From assembly GCF_000004075.3 (NCBI RefSeq), contig NC_026657.2, positions 33,342,732-33,406,731 of the forward strand: a stretch of 64,000 nucleotides of DNA. The letters are read 5' to 3'. The stretch's first letter is position 1; each line of letters begins with the position of its first letter. Positions 1-11,601 of this stretch are shown here, one piece after another. Below the pieces are notes generated by a model that had not been told where the DNA came from, did no database searches, and saw only the letters and a program-made list of their open reading frames with translations. The DNA comes from Cucumis sativus (lineage: Eukaryota > Streptophyta > Magnoliopsida > Cucurbitales > Cucurbitaceae). The position numbers were made by a program, and so were the translations under genes.

Positions 1-72
1 TCTGAAGTGTTAAACTTATTTTTTTTTTTAAAAAAGTTGTTTTCTTCTTTTAATTTGTTTCAATTGGTGTAG

Positions 73-3000
73 GTCCTTGTGAATCAGAATGCAGTTGTAC
101 CGAATTGCAATGATGTATCTGTTTATTCAAAGAAAATGCAGAGCAAGAACATGAAGGCGTTGGTATCATGTTCAACTAATTTGCTTCAGGCTCTCGCGGA
201 GTTATTTGTTGATTCCATACCAACGAAGCGCTCACATTTGAAGGTTTTCTTCTACTGCCTTGCCTGACTCTGCTGACGTGCTGCACTGTGCTCTGTGGGG
301 CGCAGCAGCGCTGCCCTATTTTCTCACCTCTTGGGAAAAAGCGTCAGGGTCAGCGTTGCGCAAACGCCGTGACGCTACCCTATTTCTTGGCAATCTAGTC
401 AAGCGTGTTGTCCCTTAACATAAGTTGAGATGCGCGAAAATTTATCTTTAACAAGATCATGACAGGAAATTGTTCTTTCACCAAGAGGGTTCACTGGATG
501 GGTTTTTATTTATTTATTTACTTTTTTTTATCTCCTTGGCTATTTGGTGACATCTCTCCATTTCTTTGTAATATTTATTTATTTATTTCTATCTGATAGT
601 ATATGTCGCCAAGTATACACAAAATTGAATTTGAAGTTGCTCGGTAGGTATTCTAATTTCTATCTTTGCATGAACTTAAACTTAAAGTTCGATATTTATT
701 TTTTCAAGAAGCTAAATGTATTTAGAGATGAAAATTTTGCATCTTAGTCATACTTTAAAAATATTTATTGTTTAAGAAACCAAATTCTATTGATGTTGGA
801 GTTTGGAAATTGATGTATTTAAACACATCAAGAAACTAGAACATCCTGTCAGAGTGTCATGCTTTCAATCATGACAATGAACAGCCTCTTTCTGTTTGTG
901 AATGTTTCCTTTTCTAATGCTTGTTCGTGATTCCCTTTAGTTTTTCTGTTTTACAAATTGATATTCATGTTCTTCATGTGTTTGGATATTCAGAAGGTCT
1001 TAAATTTGGGAGCTGGAGAACATATTTATTAACACAAATTCTATCTTATATTATTAGGATGCCATTGGATGCTTGGCTTCTATCATGGACTCCAGGGTGA
1101 CCAAAAAGGTTTTTATGTCACTTCTTGAGAGGTTTCAGTTTCTAAATACTAAGGATGAGTTTGAGGAGCGAGAAGCCAATGCTGATGAATCAGCTCAGAA
1201 TGCTGAAGGAAAGTCTAGGACCAGAGAGAGGTAAACCTGTGATTTTTAGGACGTTGTTGATTGAAATTAAATAAAGTTCAAGATATGTGTTGAAAATATC
1301 AATTAGTTTTTGCAAATTAGCATTTTTTTAGGCTTTTGGGTCTTGGAATAAATTTGAACAATCATGATTTATACCAAAATGTATTTTTATTGCCATGTTA
1401 CTAGCAATTCAAGCACTTGCTTGCATGAAGGTGTTTTTTTTTATAAATAAATTTGATAACTAGGAGACAGCTTTGCTCCCCTATGCTTGGGAGCCCTATG
1501 CCCACCCCAAGTCTGAACTCAGTAGTCATCAAGCTCAGTTGAAGATTTGAACTTTGGACCTCTAAGCTAGTATGACCAAAGTCCCCAAGCCCAAACAGTA
1601 TTTTTAAGACATTTATTTTGGGCACAAGTATAACCATGGGGTGAAAAAACGGGGCTCAATTGAAATGAAGTGCATTGTATATATTTGTGTGTATTGGTAT
1701 CCACAAGTGTTTGGACCAGCTTACATGCACTTCGACTAACCTTACGAGATAACTCACTTGATCCTAAAAACTTGTGTCAAGAAACCTCGTAGAATATACT
1801 AGATGGTAACCTCCATGGATTGAACTCATCTTATCTAAGCCCTTTGTTATACCCATAGCCCTTTTTGGCCACTAGACAAACTCATGAGGGTTATTGTCTA
1901 TGGCTATGTTTTCAATATAAATTTGCAAAAGAGGGAAGTTTTGTGGTAGGTGAGGTTGGGGGATATTTTGTGGGAATATTAGAGAGAAATAACATTTTTA
2001 GACGTTTGAGAGATCTTTGAGTGATATTTGGTCCCTTGATAGATTCCATGTTTCTTGTGGGCTTCTATGACTGAGTATTCAGGTCTTATTTTGATTGATT
2101 GGAGGTCTTTTGTACAGGGTGCACTCTTTTTTTTGCCCATTCTATTATTTATTTATTTTTAAAAAAATGAAATTATAGTTTTTTATTTAAAGATTTTTTT
2201 TATTATCTATTATTTATTGAAGTGCATCTCACTTTGGCAAAATATTATTAAATTAAATATTTCTTTTGGTAGATGTGTAATGCTGGAGCTAGCTGCAGCT
2301 ATCGTCAGGGGAGCTGATGAGGATTTAATTGATCTAATTTATAAATTTGTTAAGTTTTCTTTTCAGGTATCTTGTCTTTCCTTTTTTTTCTTTTTGAACA
2401 ACTTCAAGCACCAAATACTTATGGTTTCTACAACAAGATTGACTGAGTTTATTATTTTAACCGTTGAATTATCATTAATCATGAAAGTTTAGATGCATGT
2501 GTCCTAGTATTAAATTAATTTATGATAGATGTTAAATTTGGACTTTTGGATGATAGTTCACATGCATGAATCATCAAACTTCCAATTCTCATCGTACTAG
2601 TCCAACTTTGAATTTAGTTTCCTTTCAGAAAAATTTTTAATTTTTTTTTATAAAGAATGAATTTTAAGATGAATGAGCTGAGTGGAACATGTCACTCCTC
2701 CTATTTGTCAAATCCAGAGGCTTCAGAAAGATTTTCCACTTGGCTGTAACAAATGCATATAAGATCTTACTCAACTTATCGCTCCTGGCTATCTTCTAAT
2801 GAGAAGGAATGATAAATTAGAGAATTATCTCTATAATAATAACTTATGTTTTTTTAATTGATTATTATTTCCAAATTTTTGTTTTTAGGGATCTTTAGGG
2901 TCGGACCATCATGAAGTGTATCAAACTCTGAGCAGAATTTTGGAGGTTAGGCACACCATGCTACTTGGATATTCAACTCAGGATGACTCATGCAATCAAT

Positions 3001-6000
3001 TCGTAGTCCTTGCTTTGAAAATCCGTTTTTTCTGTACATGAAGTATGCTACCATTTGCAATTAAGAGCAGTAGAGCACCGACTAAATGATAGTTTGAAAT
3101 TAACAAGCTGGCCGTTAATAACATCTTAATCCAACCAGCACCATCATTGATGTCAATAGTTTTTACAGTTCTATACCCATGACTTGTTTTTTTAAATAGT
3201 AGTTTCCTTAAAAAAAAAAAGAAGGAAAAAAAAAACTTAGAATGTGTAGCATTGTGTTTTGGCAGTACGAAAATTTAGGGTTGAGCTATTCAAAATAATG
3301 ATGATTAATGTCAATACTTAACGGTTGTCTTTTGAATTTGATCAGTTAATAATTGCTTCACATCATATTGATTTAAGAAATTTATTCCAGGGGTTTAATG
3401 GAAAGTTCTGTAACCTGAATTATAGACCTGCTAAGATGAGCAAGAAATGATTTTCTTTTATATTTGTTTTAAACTACATCCTGCTAATTTTTCATTCTAG
3501 ATTTTCTTTTCATATTTTCCTTAACTAATATTTTCTCTCATATGCGGTGTTGGTTGTCATGAATGCTAGTTGATTTGTCTTTCTGTATTCTAGTAATAAA
3601 CTCTATGTTACAACTATATTAGTCTAATCACTCATGACATGATGCAGGAACATGCTTGGTTTGCTTCTTCTAGATTTCCTGAACTGGTAGATATGTTAAT
3701 TGATCTGCAATCCCCTGTTGATACTTCTTCTCAAAGAAGTCGGTTTGGTTGCTTCCACATTCTTCTGGTTCATTCATTGAAGGTCCGAATTTTTTAAATA
3801 ATTTTATACAATTTTTTCTTTTAATTATTGTTTTTGGTTTCTTAAGTTTTTTGACATTTTCTTTGGTTTTTTGGTTATTTATTGCGTGTTAGCTTTGTTG
3901 TTGGTTGTTTATTTGTTTTGTTCGAGGTTTTTAGTTGTAATTCATTTTTGGAGGCTGCTGTTTTGCTTTTGGCTTACTTTTGAAAATTTGTTTCTTGTTA
4001 AAAGAAAAAGATTAACTAGAAATATCTAAGAGGAAAAGGTTCCATATATACATAGAGAATTTGTACCTTGGTTCACATCGAAGTGAAGAGGACAAAACTT
4101 TGTAGCAATTACTTTCCTCCATAACTTTTTATTTTTATTTTTATTTTTATTTTTACTTTATAATAATAGCACCATTTGCATTTTTTGTCCTTAGATCCAT
4201 GAACCTCCTTTCAGTGGGTATTTAACGTTAGTCATTATCTTTAAACAAGAAACAAAATTTTTCATTGATTAAATGAAAGAAAGCTCAATAAACGCAGACA
4301 AACACGATGCAGGATATAGCATAAATGAGACTGTTGGCCATCTCATTAAACATACATTCTTGAATCTTGACCTTTCTTGATGCTTGTTTTGGAATAAATT
4401 TTTCCATGAAAAGAAGTAACAACTATAGTGAAGTTTTAAATAATAGTTTCTCGTGCATGCATCTACCTTGACTAATAGAAAATTGTGAACCTTGCAATAT
4501 TTGGTAGTCTAATTTTTTGTGATGTTTTATATAATAATCTAAATAGCTGGTCACAGATGATGTGAACCCTTGATTTTACATCTTTTCTACTGTTAGTCGA
4601 AACCCATGTTGCCATTGCTCTGTGTATTCTGGGTAACGTAAAAAAACTCACAAAACAAAACATGTAAAAATCAATCATGGGTACATGGGTTATTTTCATA
4701 TTTTAGCCATGGTGTCTACTCTTGGAGAGGAAGTAAAAAGCCTATGGAGCACTCCTGTATTTTTTTATGCATTTTTCCAACAATATATGAGAAGGTGGAT
4801 TTCTGTTTCTCCTTATTTTGATGTGACCTAACTTTTACTTACTATTGATACTTCATGTAGGTTAGCTCGGCAGAGGAGAGCAACAAGGCTTTTCTTATGC
4901 TCAACGAGATCATCATCACATTAAAAAGTGTAAGAGCTACTTTTGAAAATGCTTTTATTTTGCTACTACATTTGGAATGGGACTGTAAGGCATGTTTCAT
5001 AGTTTTTATGGCACTAAATGAATTGTTTCTTTTACCAAAAAAGAAACTTTTGAGTGGGTCATCTTACATAAAACGTTGTGCATTAGTTTAAGATTTTTTT
5101 ATAATAACAAACCATTTCATTGATAAATGATATGGTGTTAAAACTCAACGACCACCTTATAGTGAATTACAAGAAGAGTCGGTTTAAAAGAAATCAGAGA
5201 GTGTTCCAAAATTCTTATCCTTCTTATCGTTTGAGATTGGATTCAACTCATCTTAAGTCTTCTGGACTCTAGTGGTATTCTCTTTTGAAGCTATTTGGCA
5301 ATTTTCTATGCAAGATATTTTTCAAAGCCGGGATGTTTCTATTTATCCTAGTGTCTTGTTCAGCATTGTTACAATTATTTTTTGTTTGTTGTACTAAATC
5401 ATAGCATTGCCATTAACTCATTTTTTAATCTAATATCTCATAGGATGAAGTTTTGAGTTCATATGTGCACTCTTTGTTTTCTCTCTGCTCATGTAATATC
5501 TTGAGAAATATTTGACATGTTAATATGCCGGATGTCATTTATGTTGTGACGTAGGCAGAGGAAGACAGCAGGAAAGCAGCTTATGACATTCTTCATTGTA
5601 TCAGTTGCAGCCTAAAAGATTTGTCGCATACAAATTCTGATGCACATAAAAAATTTGTGGCCATGGTAAGTGTTTATAATCTTTCCTTAGGATTTTAATT
5701 TATTTATGGTATCCATTTAAATATCAGCGACAAATGTGTTTATTGGGATGGGATGAGGAGAAAATTAAAGACCCTCTTTGGGATGAGGAGAAAATTTCTT
5801 TTGTACTTCAGTTTCTATTTGGAGGGCGAATTGACAGTCTTTTTTTTTTTTTTTGTCACCTCATGGTCTTTTGTTGCGTATTATGTATTCTCATTACAGT
5901 AATAGTCTTGTTTCTTTGAAAGAAATGATGTTAGCAGCAAAAGTTTTGTTTCTATCTCCGAAAGCATACAAGTTTTATCACAAATAATGTTTTAGGGTAT

Positions 6001-7852
6001 GAAGGCCATTAAAGATTCCTATGTTACCTTGTTGGTAATTAGAATATGATTTTGTAGACCCTTAGATTGGGCTCTTTTGTATATCCTTTGGTCTATTTTA
6101 CTCATCAAATAAATCATTTCTTATTTTTAAAAATCTAGTTTAATTTATTTTTTTTAATACGAAGAGGGTGTTGATTATGTTAATTCATATTAAAAATAAA
6201 AAATAAGTATTGCAAATCAATGCAATTATTTTTAAAAATTATTTTCAATGAGCAATTTAATGTCATGATCTTCTGATGGAATCTGGTTACTTCAGTTTAA
6301 TAATTATGACAAGTTCTTCTATGGCTGATTCAGATAATGGGCTATCTGTCTGGTGCATCTCCTCATGTAAAAAGTGGAGCAATCTCTGCAGTCTCAGTGT
6401 TGATTTATGAAGACGCAGATATATGTCTTTCAATACCTGATCTTGTGCCCTCCATCTTATCTTTGCTACGAGGAAAGGCTATAGAAGTTATAAAAGTATG
6501 CATCTTAACTTTGGGTTCTAATATTATTTTCATTTTAATCTCAGAGATAACAAGTTGACCTGATTCGTTAAATAGGCAGTGCTGGGGTTCGTGAAAGTTT
6601 TAGTGTCTTCCTTGCAAGCTAAGCATCTTCAGAGCATCATTTCTGATATTCTTACGGCGGCTTTACCTTGGTCGTCTGTCTCAAGGCATCATTTTAGATC
6701 CAAGGTAACCCTTCAATTATATCAATAGAAACTTTTGGAATAAATATTTGTATGAATAACTAACTATACAGTATTCAATTCTACCAATTTCCTGTTTTAT
6801 TCTTTTTTCCACTCAGACACTCGTAATTGTTGTTAATTATCCTCACAATATCTTCATAAACTTGTTCATTTTGCTAAAGGTCACAGTGATTTTGGAGATT
6901 CTCATTCGAAAATGTGGTTATGCTGCAATTGAGGGCTTTACTCCTGAAAATTACAAGGGTTTCATCAAACCTTTTGGGGAGGTGAATCTCTTGAGTCTTA
7001 TGTAGTTTTACTCCCGAACTTTAATTAACTGCAGTTTTAGTCTGAATAAAAGTTCTGTTTATGGATTCATAGGCATCGTTAGGATAATCTCTTGTTGTCA
7101 GTCACCTATTCAGTGTAACATTTGTAATTGAAACTGTAGCATGTTCCAATCGATCCATACTTGACTAGTTCACAGCTGGGTATACATAAATGTTATATGA
7201 TACAAATACAATCTAAGTATTTGCCTGCTGAATGTATCTTTTCAAAGGGAGACGTAGAACAGAAAATACTTGTAGGTGCGAACTTCTGAATTACCCCCTA
7301 AACTTCTTTTATCCATGATTCGTCTACTTGCAGAAACGCCTTAACAAGACCAGTTCCAAGGATGTTGGTGATGCCAATACAGATGTTGCAGATTTATCCA
7401 CTAACGGGTCTAGATCATTTGTTTCAAGCCAACTTGTTTTCAGTACGTTGTATATACATGTGCTTATTACGTTTAACTTTTTAATTGTCAGGGTGAGGGA
7501 TAAGCAACAGGACGGGCTGGACTCTCTTCCCAAGAAAAATGAATCGGGTCATCACAGGAAAAGGAAGTGGGAAAAACCTTCCGGTTTCATCAGGAGCAAA
7601 ACTGATAATGCATCCGCTGAGGATGGTAGTAGATTTAAGATGAGAAAAAGAGCTGCGACCTCCAGTAGTAAGAGGAGTTCAATGGTGGACGGTCGAGGAG
7701 ATGGTCGGAGAACAAAATTTTCAAGACGTGGGGATCCTAGAAAGGAAGGAAAGGGAGGGATCAAACACGGAAACAGACATCAGAAAGAAAGATTTGGAGT
7801 TCGTAGGCCTTTTAAAGCTTCAAAATCTAATCACAATAACTCCTCTAGTTGA
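73..7852 (+). CDS. RRP12: RRP12-like protein, 3' part (5' end outside window)
   Basis: C-terminal 545 residues of an RRP12-like HEAT-repeat protein, a nucleolar/nuclear factor for export and maturation of pre-ribosomal subunits. Exons inferred from frame continuity and GT-AG junctions: 73-243, 1058-1230, 2273-2366, 2889-2945, 3648-3782, 4861-4929, 5555-5665, 6334-6495, 6576-6704, 6880-6981, 7334-7407, 7492-7852 (TGA at 7850). The helical repeat part contains blocks such as SRVTKKVFMSLLERFQFL and YLSGASPHVKSGAISAVSVL. The last exon is a very basic Lys/Arg/Gly/Ser-rich tail (KRKWEK, RGDGRR), typical of nucleolar RNA-associated proteins. The gene enters from the left edge; bases 1-72 are the end of an intron. 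The call rests on recognising the C-terminal family sequence. The 84-nt last intron keeps the frame open if retained. Confidence 0.85.
1433..1610 (-). repeat. tRNA-derived SINE-like element in RRP12 intron
   Basis: On the minus strand an A-box-like stretch (TAGCTTAGAGG) is followed by a B-box-like GTTCAAATC, then a non-coding body and an A-rich end (the T run at 1434-1442 on the plus strand). This is the architecture of a tRNA-derived SINE. It lies in the intron between 1230 and 2273, directly beside a second, different SINE. Family not identified; boundaries are approximate. Confidence 0.4.
1685..1865 (-). repeat. Au-like SINE, copy 1 (RRP12 intron)
   Basis: Read on the minus strand it carries an A-box-like GGGCTTAGATAAG and a B-box-like GAGTTCAATCC, then a body that ends with a segment equivalent to AAGCTGGTCCAAACACTTG. 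The same body occurs at 16595-16760 and 46985-47150 in this window. The layout and the 3' segment resemble the Au SINE family of plants as I remember it. This copy is the most diverged of the three. Confidence 0.55.
7408..7491 (+). other. Last RRP12 intron, 84 nt and translatable in frame
   Basis: Donor GG|GTCTAG and acceptor GTCAG|GG splice to the codons for Gly-Val-Arg-Asp-Lys. The intron is a multiple of three and has no in-frame stop, so its retention would insert 28 hydrophobic-rich residues before the basic tail. The T-rich composition compared with the flanking coding sequence favours it being a real intron. Confidence 0.6.
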
Positions 7853-8680
7853 TGATTGGGGATCTTATTAGTTGGGTATTTTTAGAACGGTAAACAACAG
7901 TTCTTGCAAGTTAGAAGTCCCACATTGCACAAGCCCCTGCATTGCTTGTTCGAATCGCCTGCATGCTCCTCTGTTTCAGGAAGATGTAATCAGGAATGCA
8001 ATGAAAACGAATACGACATGAGCAGACCTGGTCCTTCTTTTAGAACTTTTTACAAGAAGGAAGCTCAATGCCAAATGTTTTGATGGTGGTGGTGAATTGG
8101 TCAGCTTAACACCGTGATGGTTCTCCAAGGCAACTCTCTTCTTTTTAAAACATGACATCACAAGTGATAGGTGAGAATTCAAACTTTTGCTTCAAATTAG
8201 AAAAGTATACATACATGTCTTACTTGTTTAATCATGCCCAATTTGGGGTTAGTTTACTTATAGTGTAAGTTTTACATTTAAGGTGTAAGATTGCTTGGTC
8301 TTTAATTTAATTTATTATCAATAAAGATTGTCATATAAAGATGTTCTTTATAGTATTGATTTGCTGTACAAGGTAGCAGCTTTGGAGATTTCAGTTCAAA
8401 CAAAAATATTAAAACTGCTGAAGAGATTGGTTCGACCTTCAAATTTGAATTCCATAGACTATTTTGATGAAAGAAAAATAAAAGTAAGATATTGAATATA
8501 TATACCAATTGGAGGAAAATATCTATATATGTGTGTTGTTCAAAAGTAATTCAACACCTTTTCTTTTTTCTTTACCAAATTATCATTCCTACGGTCAACT
8601 TGTTGAAGTACTGATTTAATCCGCGATTGGTATAACAGAGAGTTTGTTTATAAGTCCGTAATCGTCTATTTATGTGTTAT
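7853..8680. other. RRP12 3' UTR and spacer
   Basis: Follows the RRP12 stop codon. A possible AATAAA polyadenylation signal is seen near 8320. No coding potential or recognisable repeat was seen in the remainder. Confidence 0.4.
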
Positions 8681-9606
8681 TTCTCTAACAATTATTATGT
8701 TAAACAATAATTGATGAAAAGCAAAAAGAAAGATTTTCAGCTAACCTTGTAAAAGGATCAATATGGTTTGGAAACCAAGATCCATAGCGTAATTAAATTT
8801 TTTGGATAGATAGGACTATTGCTAGAACTCTTTTTCGACTGTGGAATAGTTCTTTCTGAGCATTAGTCCAAACACCAGAATAATAACGAACTAAGGGTTC
8901 CTTTCTGTCAATTTTTTGTTTGAGAATGTCGTGAAATGCGAGTTTGTAGGCTTTGGTATCATTAAGGGTTAAGGGACGTGCCATTTTATAGATGAATGAA
9001 TCTTCCACCAAGAGCTTCAATCATTGAAAAAGGTTTTTACATGTGTCGACAATAGTTTACAAAATGAAAAAGAACCAAGGTTGGTTGATAGGACAGGAGG
9101 CTTCTTGTCTCTTTGATAGGAAAAGATTATATAGGATTTGGTGGTAACGCTACCCCACTTATTCTTTATCTCTTAGTAATCTAAAAAAACAAAAGTACAA
9201 ACAAAATACAAGAGTAAAGCAAACTAGAGTTGAAAAGACATGTTTGCATTTGTCCTTAAGTATTTCTCGATATTATCTTTTCATATCACAATGATGATGA
9301 TGTCACCCGATTTCGTCTTAATGGCCTAGATTGGACCTTTGTGCGTCATCCGTATTAATTTCGTAAAATCTCTGAGATTGGATAGATCCAAGGATTTGCT
9401 CTCGACTTCTCCACCATAAATTGTCCAAATATCCTATTTCCTGTGAATTTATTGGATCAATTGGACGTGGTAGGTTTTTCTATCGGGAATCAATTCTCGC
9501 GAACGCTGGCATGTGGGTTGTCACTCCACACTTAAGTTGATTTTCTTTAACAATTATTATGTTAAACAATAATAGGTGAAAAGCAAAAAAAAAAAAAAAA
9601 ATTCAG
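8681..9606 (-). mobile_element. Decayed endogenous pararetrovirus-like fragment between direct repeats
   Basis: Two minus-strand stretches have coding character: 9290-9530, and 8793-9020, which translates to a fragment resembling the RNase H part of plant pararetrovirus (Caulimoviridae, florendovirus-type) polyproteins, with a YYSGVW motif and a following Lys-rich, AIVLSIQK-like helix. The order on the minus strand (upstream polyprotein-like piece, then RNase H-like piece) fits a single internally deleted insertion. The insert is bracketed by near-identical direct repeats of about 60 bp at 8681-8741 and 9543-9606. The remnant is broken, short and cannot encode a functional protein. It could instead derive from an LTR retrotransposon; the pararetrovirus call is by motif recognition only. 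Confidence 0.45.
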
Positions 9607-9609
9607 CAA

Positions 9610-10070
9610 GTTTGTCGATTGACAACATTTATAACAAAGTATTTTTAATTCACATCCTAGGTTGCATTTAAGATTACGCATCGTTCTTTTCAAATATAAA
9701 AAAATACTAATATAAGTTAAAATATCTGCAAATACTTATATCCAGATAGACTACTAAGTTTGTGTCCTATTTGAAATATTATAATCTATTTATGATAGAT
9801 CACAAGAGGTTACTATTTATATCTATTTGTATTGTTACAGTGCAACAGATAACTATTGTGTAAACACGTATAGTAACCTATTATGATCTATTACATATAG
9901 ACTACGATATTTTATAATATTTATAAACATTTTTGTTCATTCTACTATATTTGAAAGAGAATTATTGCAAAAGGTAAAACTATTGAAAATATTCACGAAA
10001 TATAAAAAAATTTAAGATTTTATCATTAATAGACACTGCTATTAAATAAAGAAGAAAACTATGTTCGTAA
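9610..10070. repeat. AT-rich interspersed repeat, inverted-repeat type (diverged)
   Basis: Contains repeated sense and antisense forms of a GATAGA/TCTATC-type core (around 9790-9905) in a setting of ATATTT runs, like the better preserved element at 58882-59045. The copy is diverged and its ends are uncertain. Confidence 0.3.
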
Positions 10071-10559
10071 ACAACTTCATAAGAACCTTTACAATGGTCA
10101 AATTTGTTGGAAAAATGTGTACTACAAGTTATTATCACAACTACAAACTAATAATTCAGAGTGTTCCTTTCTTTGAAACCGATCAACCACTCATAGTTTG
10201 TGTGAACACGTGAATCTATCACGAGTTTTTGTTCCAAAGTGGCATATATAATTCAACTAGAATACGAATATGTTAATGACCAGATATTTGGAATTCAAAT
10301 CTTCCCAACCCCATTTCCTATTGTATACCAGAAAAAGATGTAATATCAAGCACAATATTAGATAAGAAATCCCTCCCCAAATCCATAGAGAAGATTGAGC
10401 TAATTGAAGAGTCATTATAAGAGAGCTCTTGCATTTAAACAGTATGTCTTATTGAAATATAGAAGATTGCATTACAAACATCTGATACAGCTGGTTATAA
10501 CTTTACATTACATATAACGAGGACAAACTTCTCAAGGAACTTGAGCTATAAACAAGAGA

Positions 10560-10650
10560 CCTTGCCAAAGCGAGCACTAAATCAACTAATGTAGAGCTCG
10601 TATTATCGACCTTGAGGTTAGAAGTTCAACTCCTCTATCCCACGTACATC
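10560..10650 (+). repeat. Possible SINE head (tRNA-like boxes)
   Basis: The sequence GAGGTTAGAAGTTCAACTCC near 10612-10631 resembles a Pol III B box and is preceded by an A-box-like stretch about 35 bp upstream. No tRNA cloverleaf could be drawn by eye, so a SINE remnant is likelier than a tRNA gene. Confidence 0.25.
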
Positions 10651-11601
10651 ACTGCAGCTACATAAGAAATGCTAGATTGTGCCATCCTTGATAAATGCTG
10701 ACAAATTCCAGCTATAAACATCACTTCTTCAAAATCCCTCTTCACGATGTGATTACGGAAATTCCAGCTATGAACATAGAAACTTTGGTGGCAAAATCAC
10801 CTGTTGTATCTCTCAACAAGATTTCCAACCGCTGTGCTGCACCCTCATAGGGGGTAGACGCATATTAACACCTTATCTGATAAAATGGAAGGATACGAAG
10901 ACAAAGTTTGCTCCTGGCTATCTCTTTAGAGATTCTGCATTTGATTGTGTGGTGCAAAAGATTACTACAAGATTGAAAATGATAATATAATGAAACTAAA
11001 TGAAGCTTTCCATTATTAATAACCAAGCACACGTTTAAAGATGGTGACAACTCAACTCAATTCAACCAAACCTGAAATGACAGAAAATTACATACAGCTA
11101 TCTTATCATACATCTCTACTTTAAATTTCGCAGGGTACCATTCTCATGCTTTATCATAAGTTCACCCGAAGTCTTTTTAATTTGTAAGTTTAGCCTTTGT
11201 ATGGTTAGTTTAGTTATAGAAGTCATCTTGCAGAGGACAAGTTTTTTTATTCACAAGTCTGAAACATTTAGCTTCAGAGAAAAAAGAAGATTCTCGGCAA
11301 GGGTAGAGATGTATTGGGGAAGTTTAACTACGGCTGTTCGCCATTACTTTCTTTTCTTCTTCTTCTTTTGCTCCATGTGCTTTGGGTTTTTGTTTGTTTG
11401 TTAGTTGTTTTATTATTATTATTATTGAAAAAAGTTTTACTTTTCACTAAAAATATGAAAGGAGACTAATACTCAAACATTCAAAAGCCCTCCATATAGG
11501 AAAGTAACAAAGTCAAATAACTTGTCTATTTTTAAATTTATTTTATGTAAGGTTGTTTCGAGCTAAAACAACACTAATTAGAGAAATACACAACCGCATA
11601 C

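Noticed and set aside
1433..1865. Possible tRNA genes from A/B-box-like words
   Set aside because: No cloverleaf arms pair by eye and a long non-tRNA body follows; interpreted as SINEs.
2273..2492. 91-codon open frame containing an RRP12 exon
   Set aside because: Only 2273-2366 is coding; the rest runs through the donor site into the intron.
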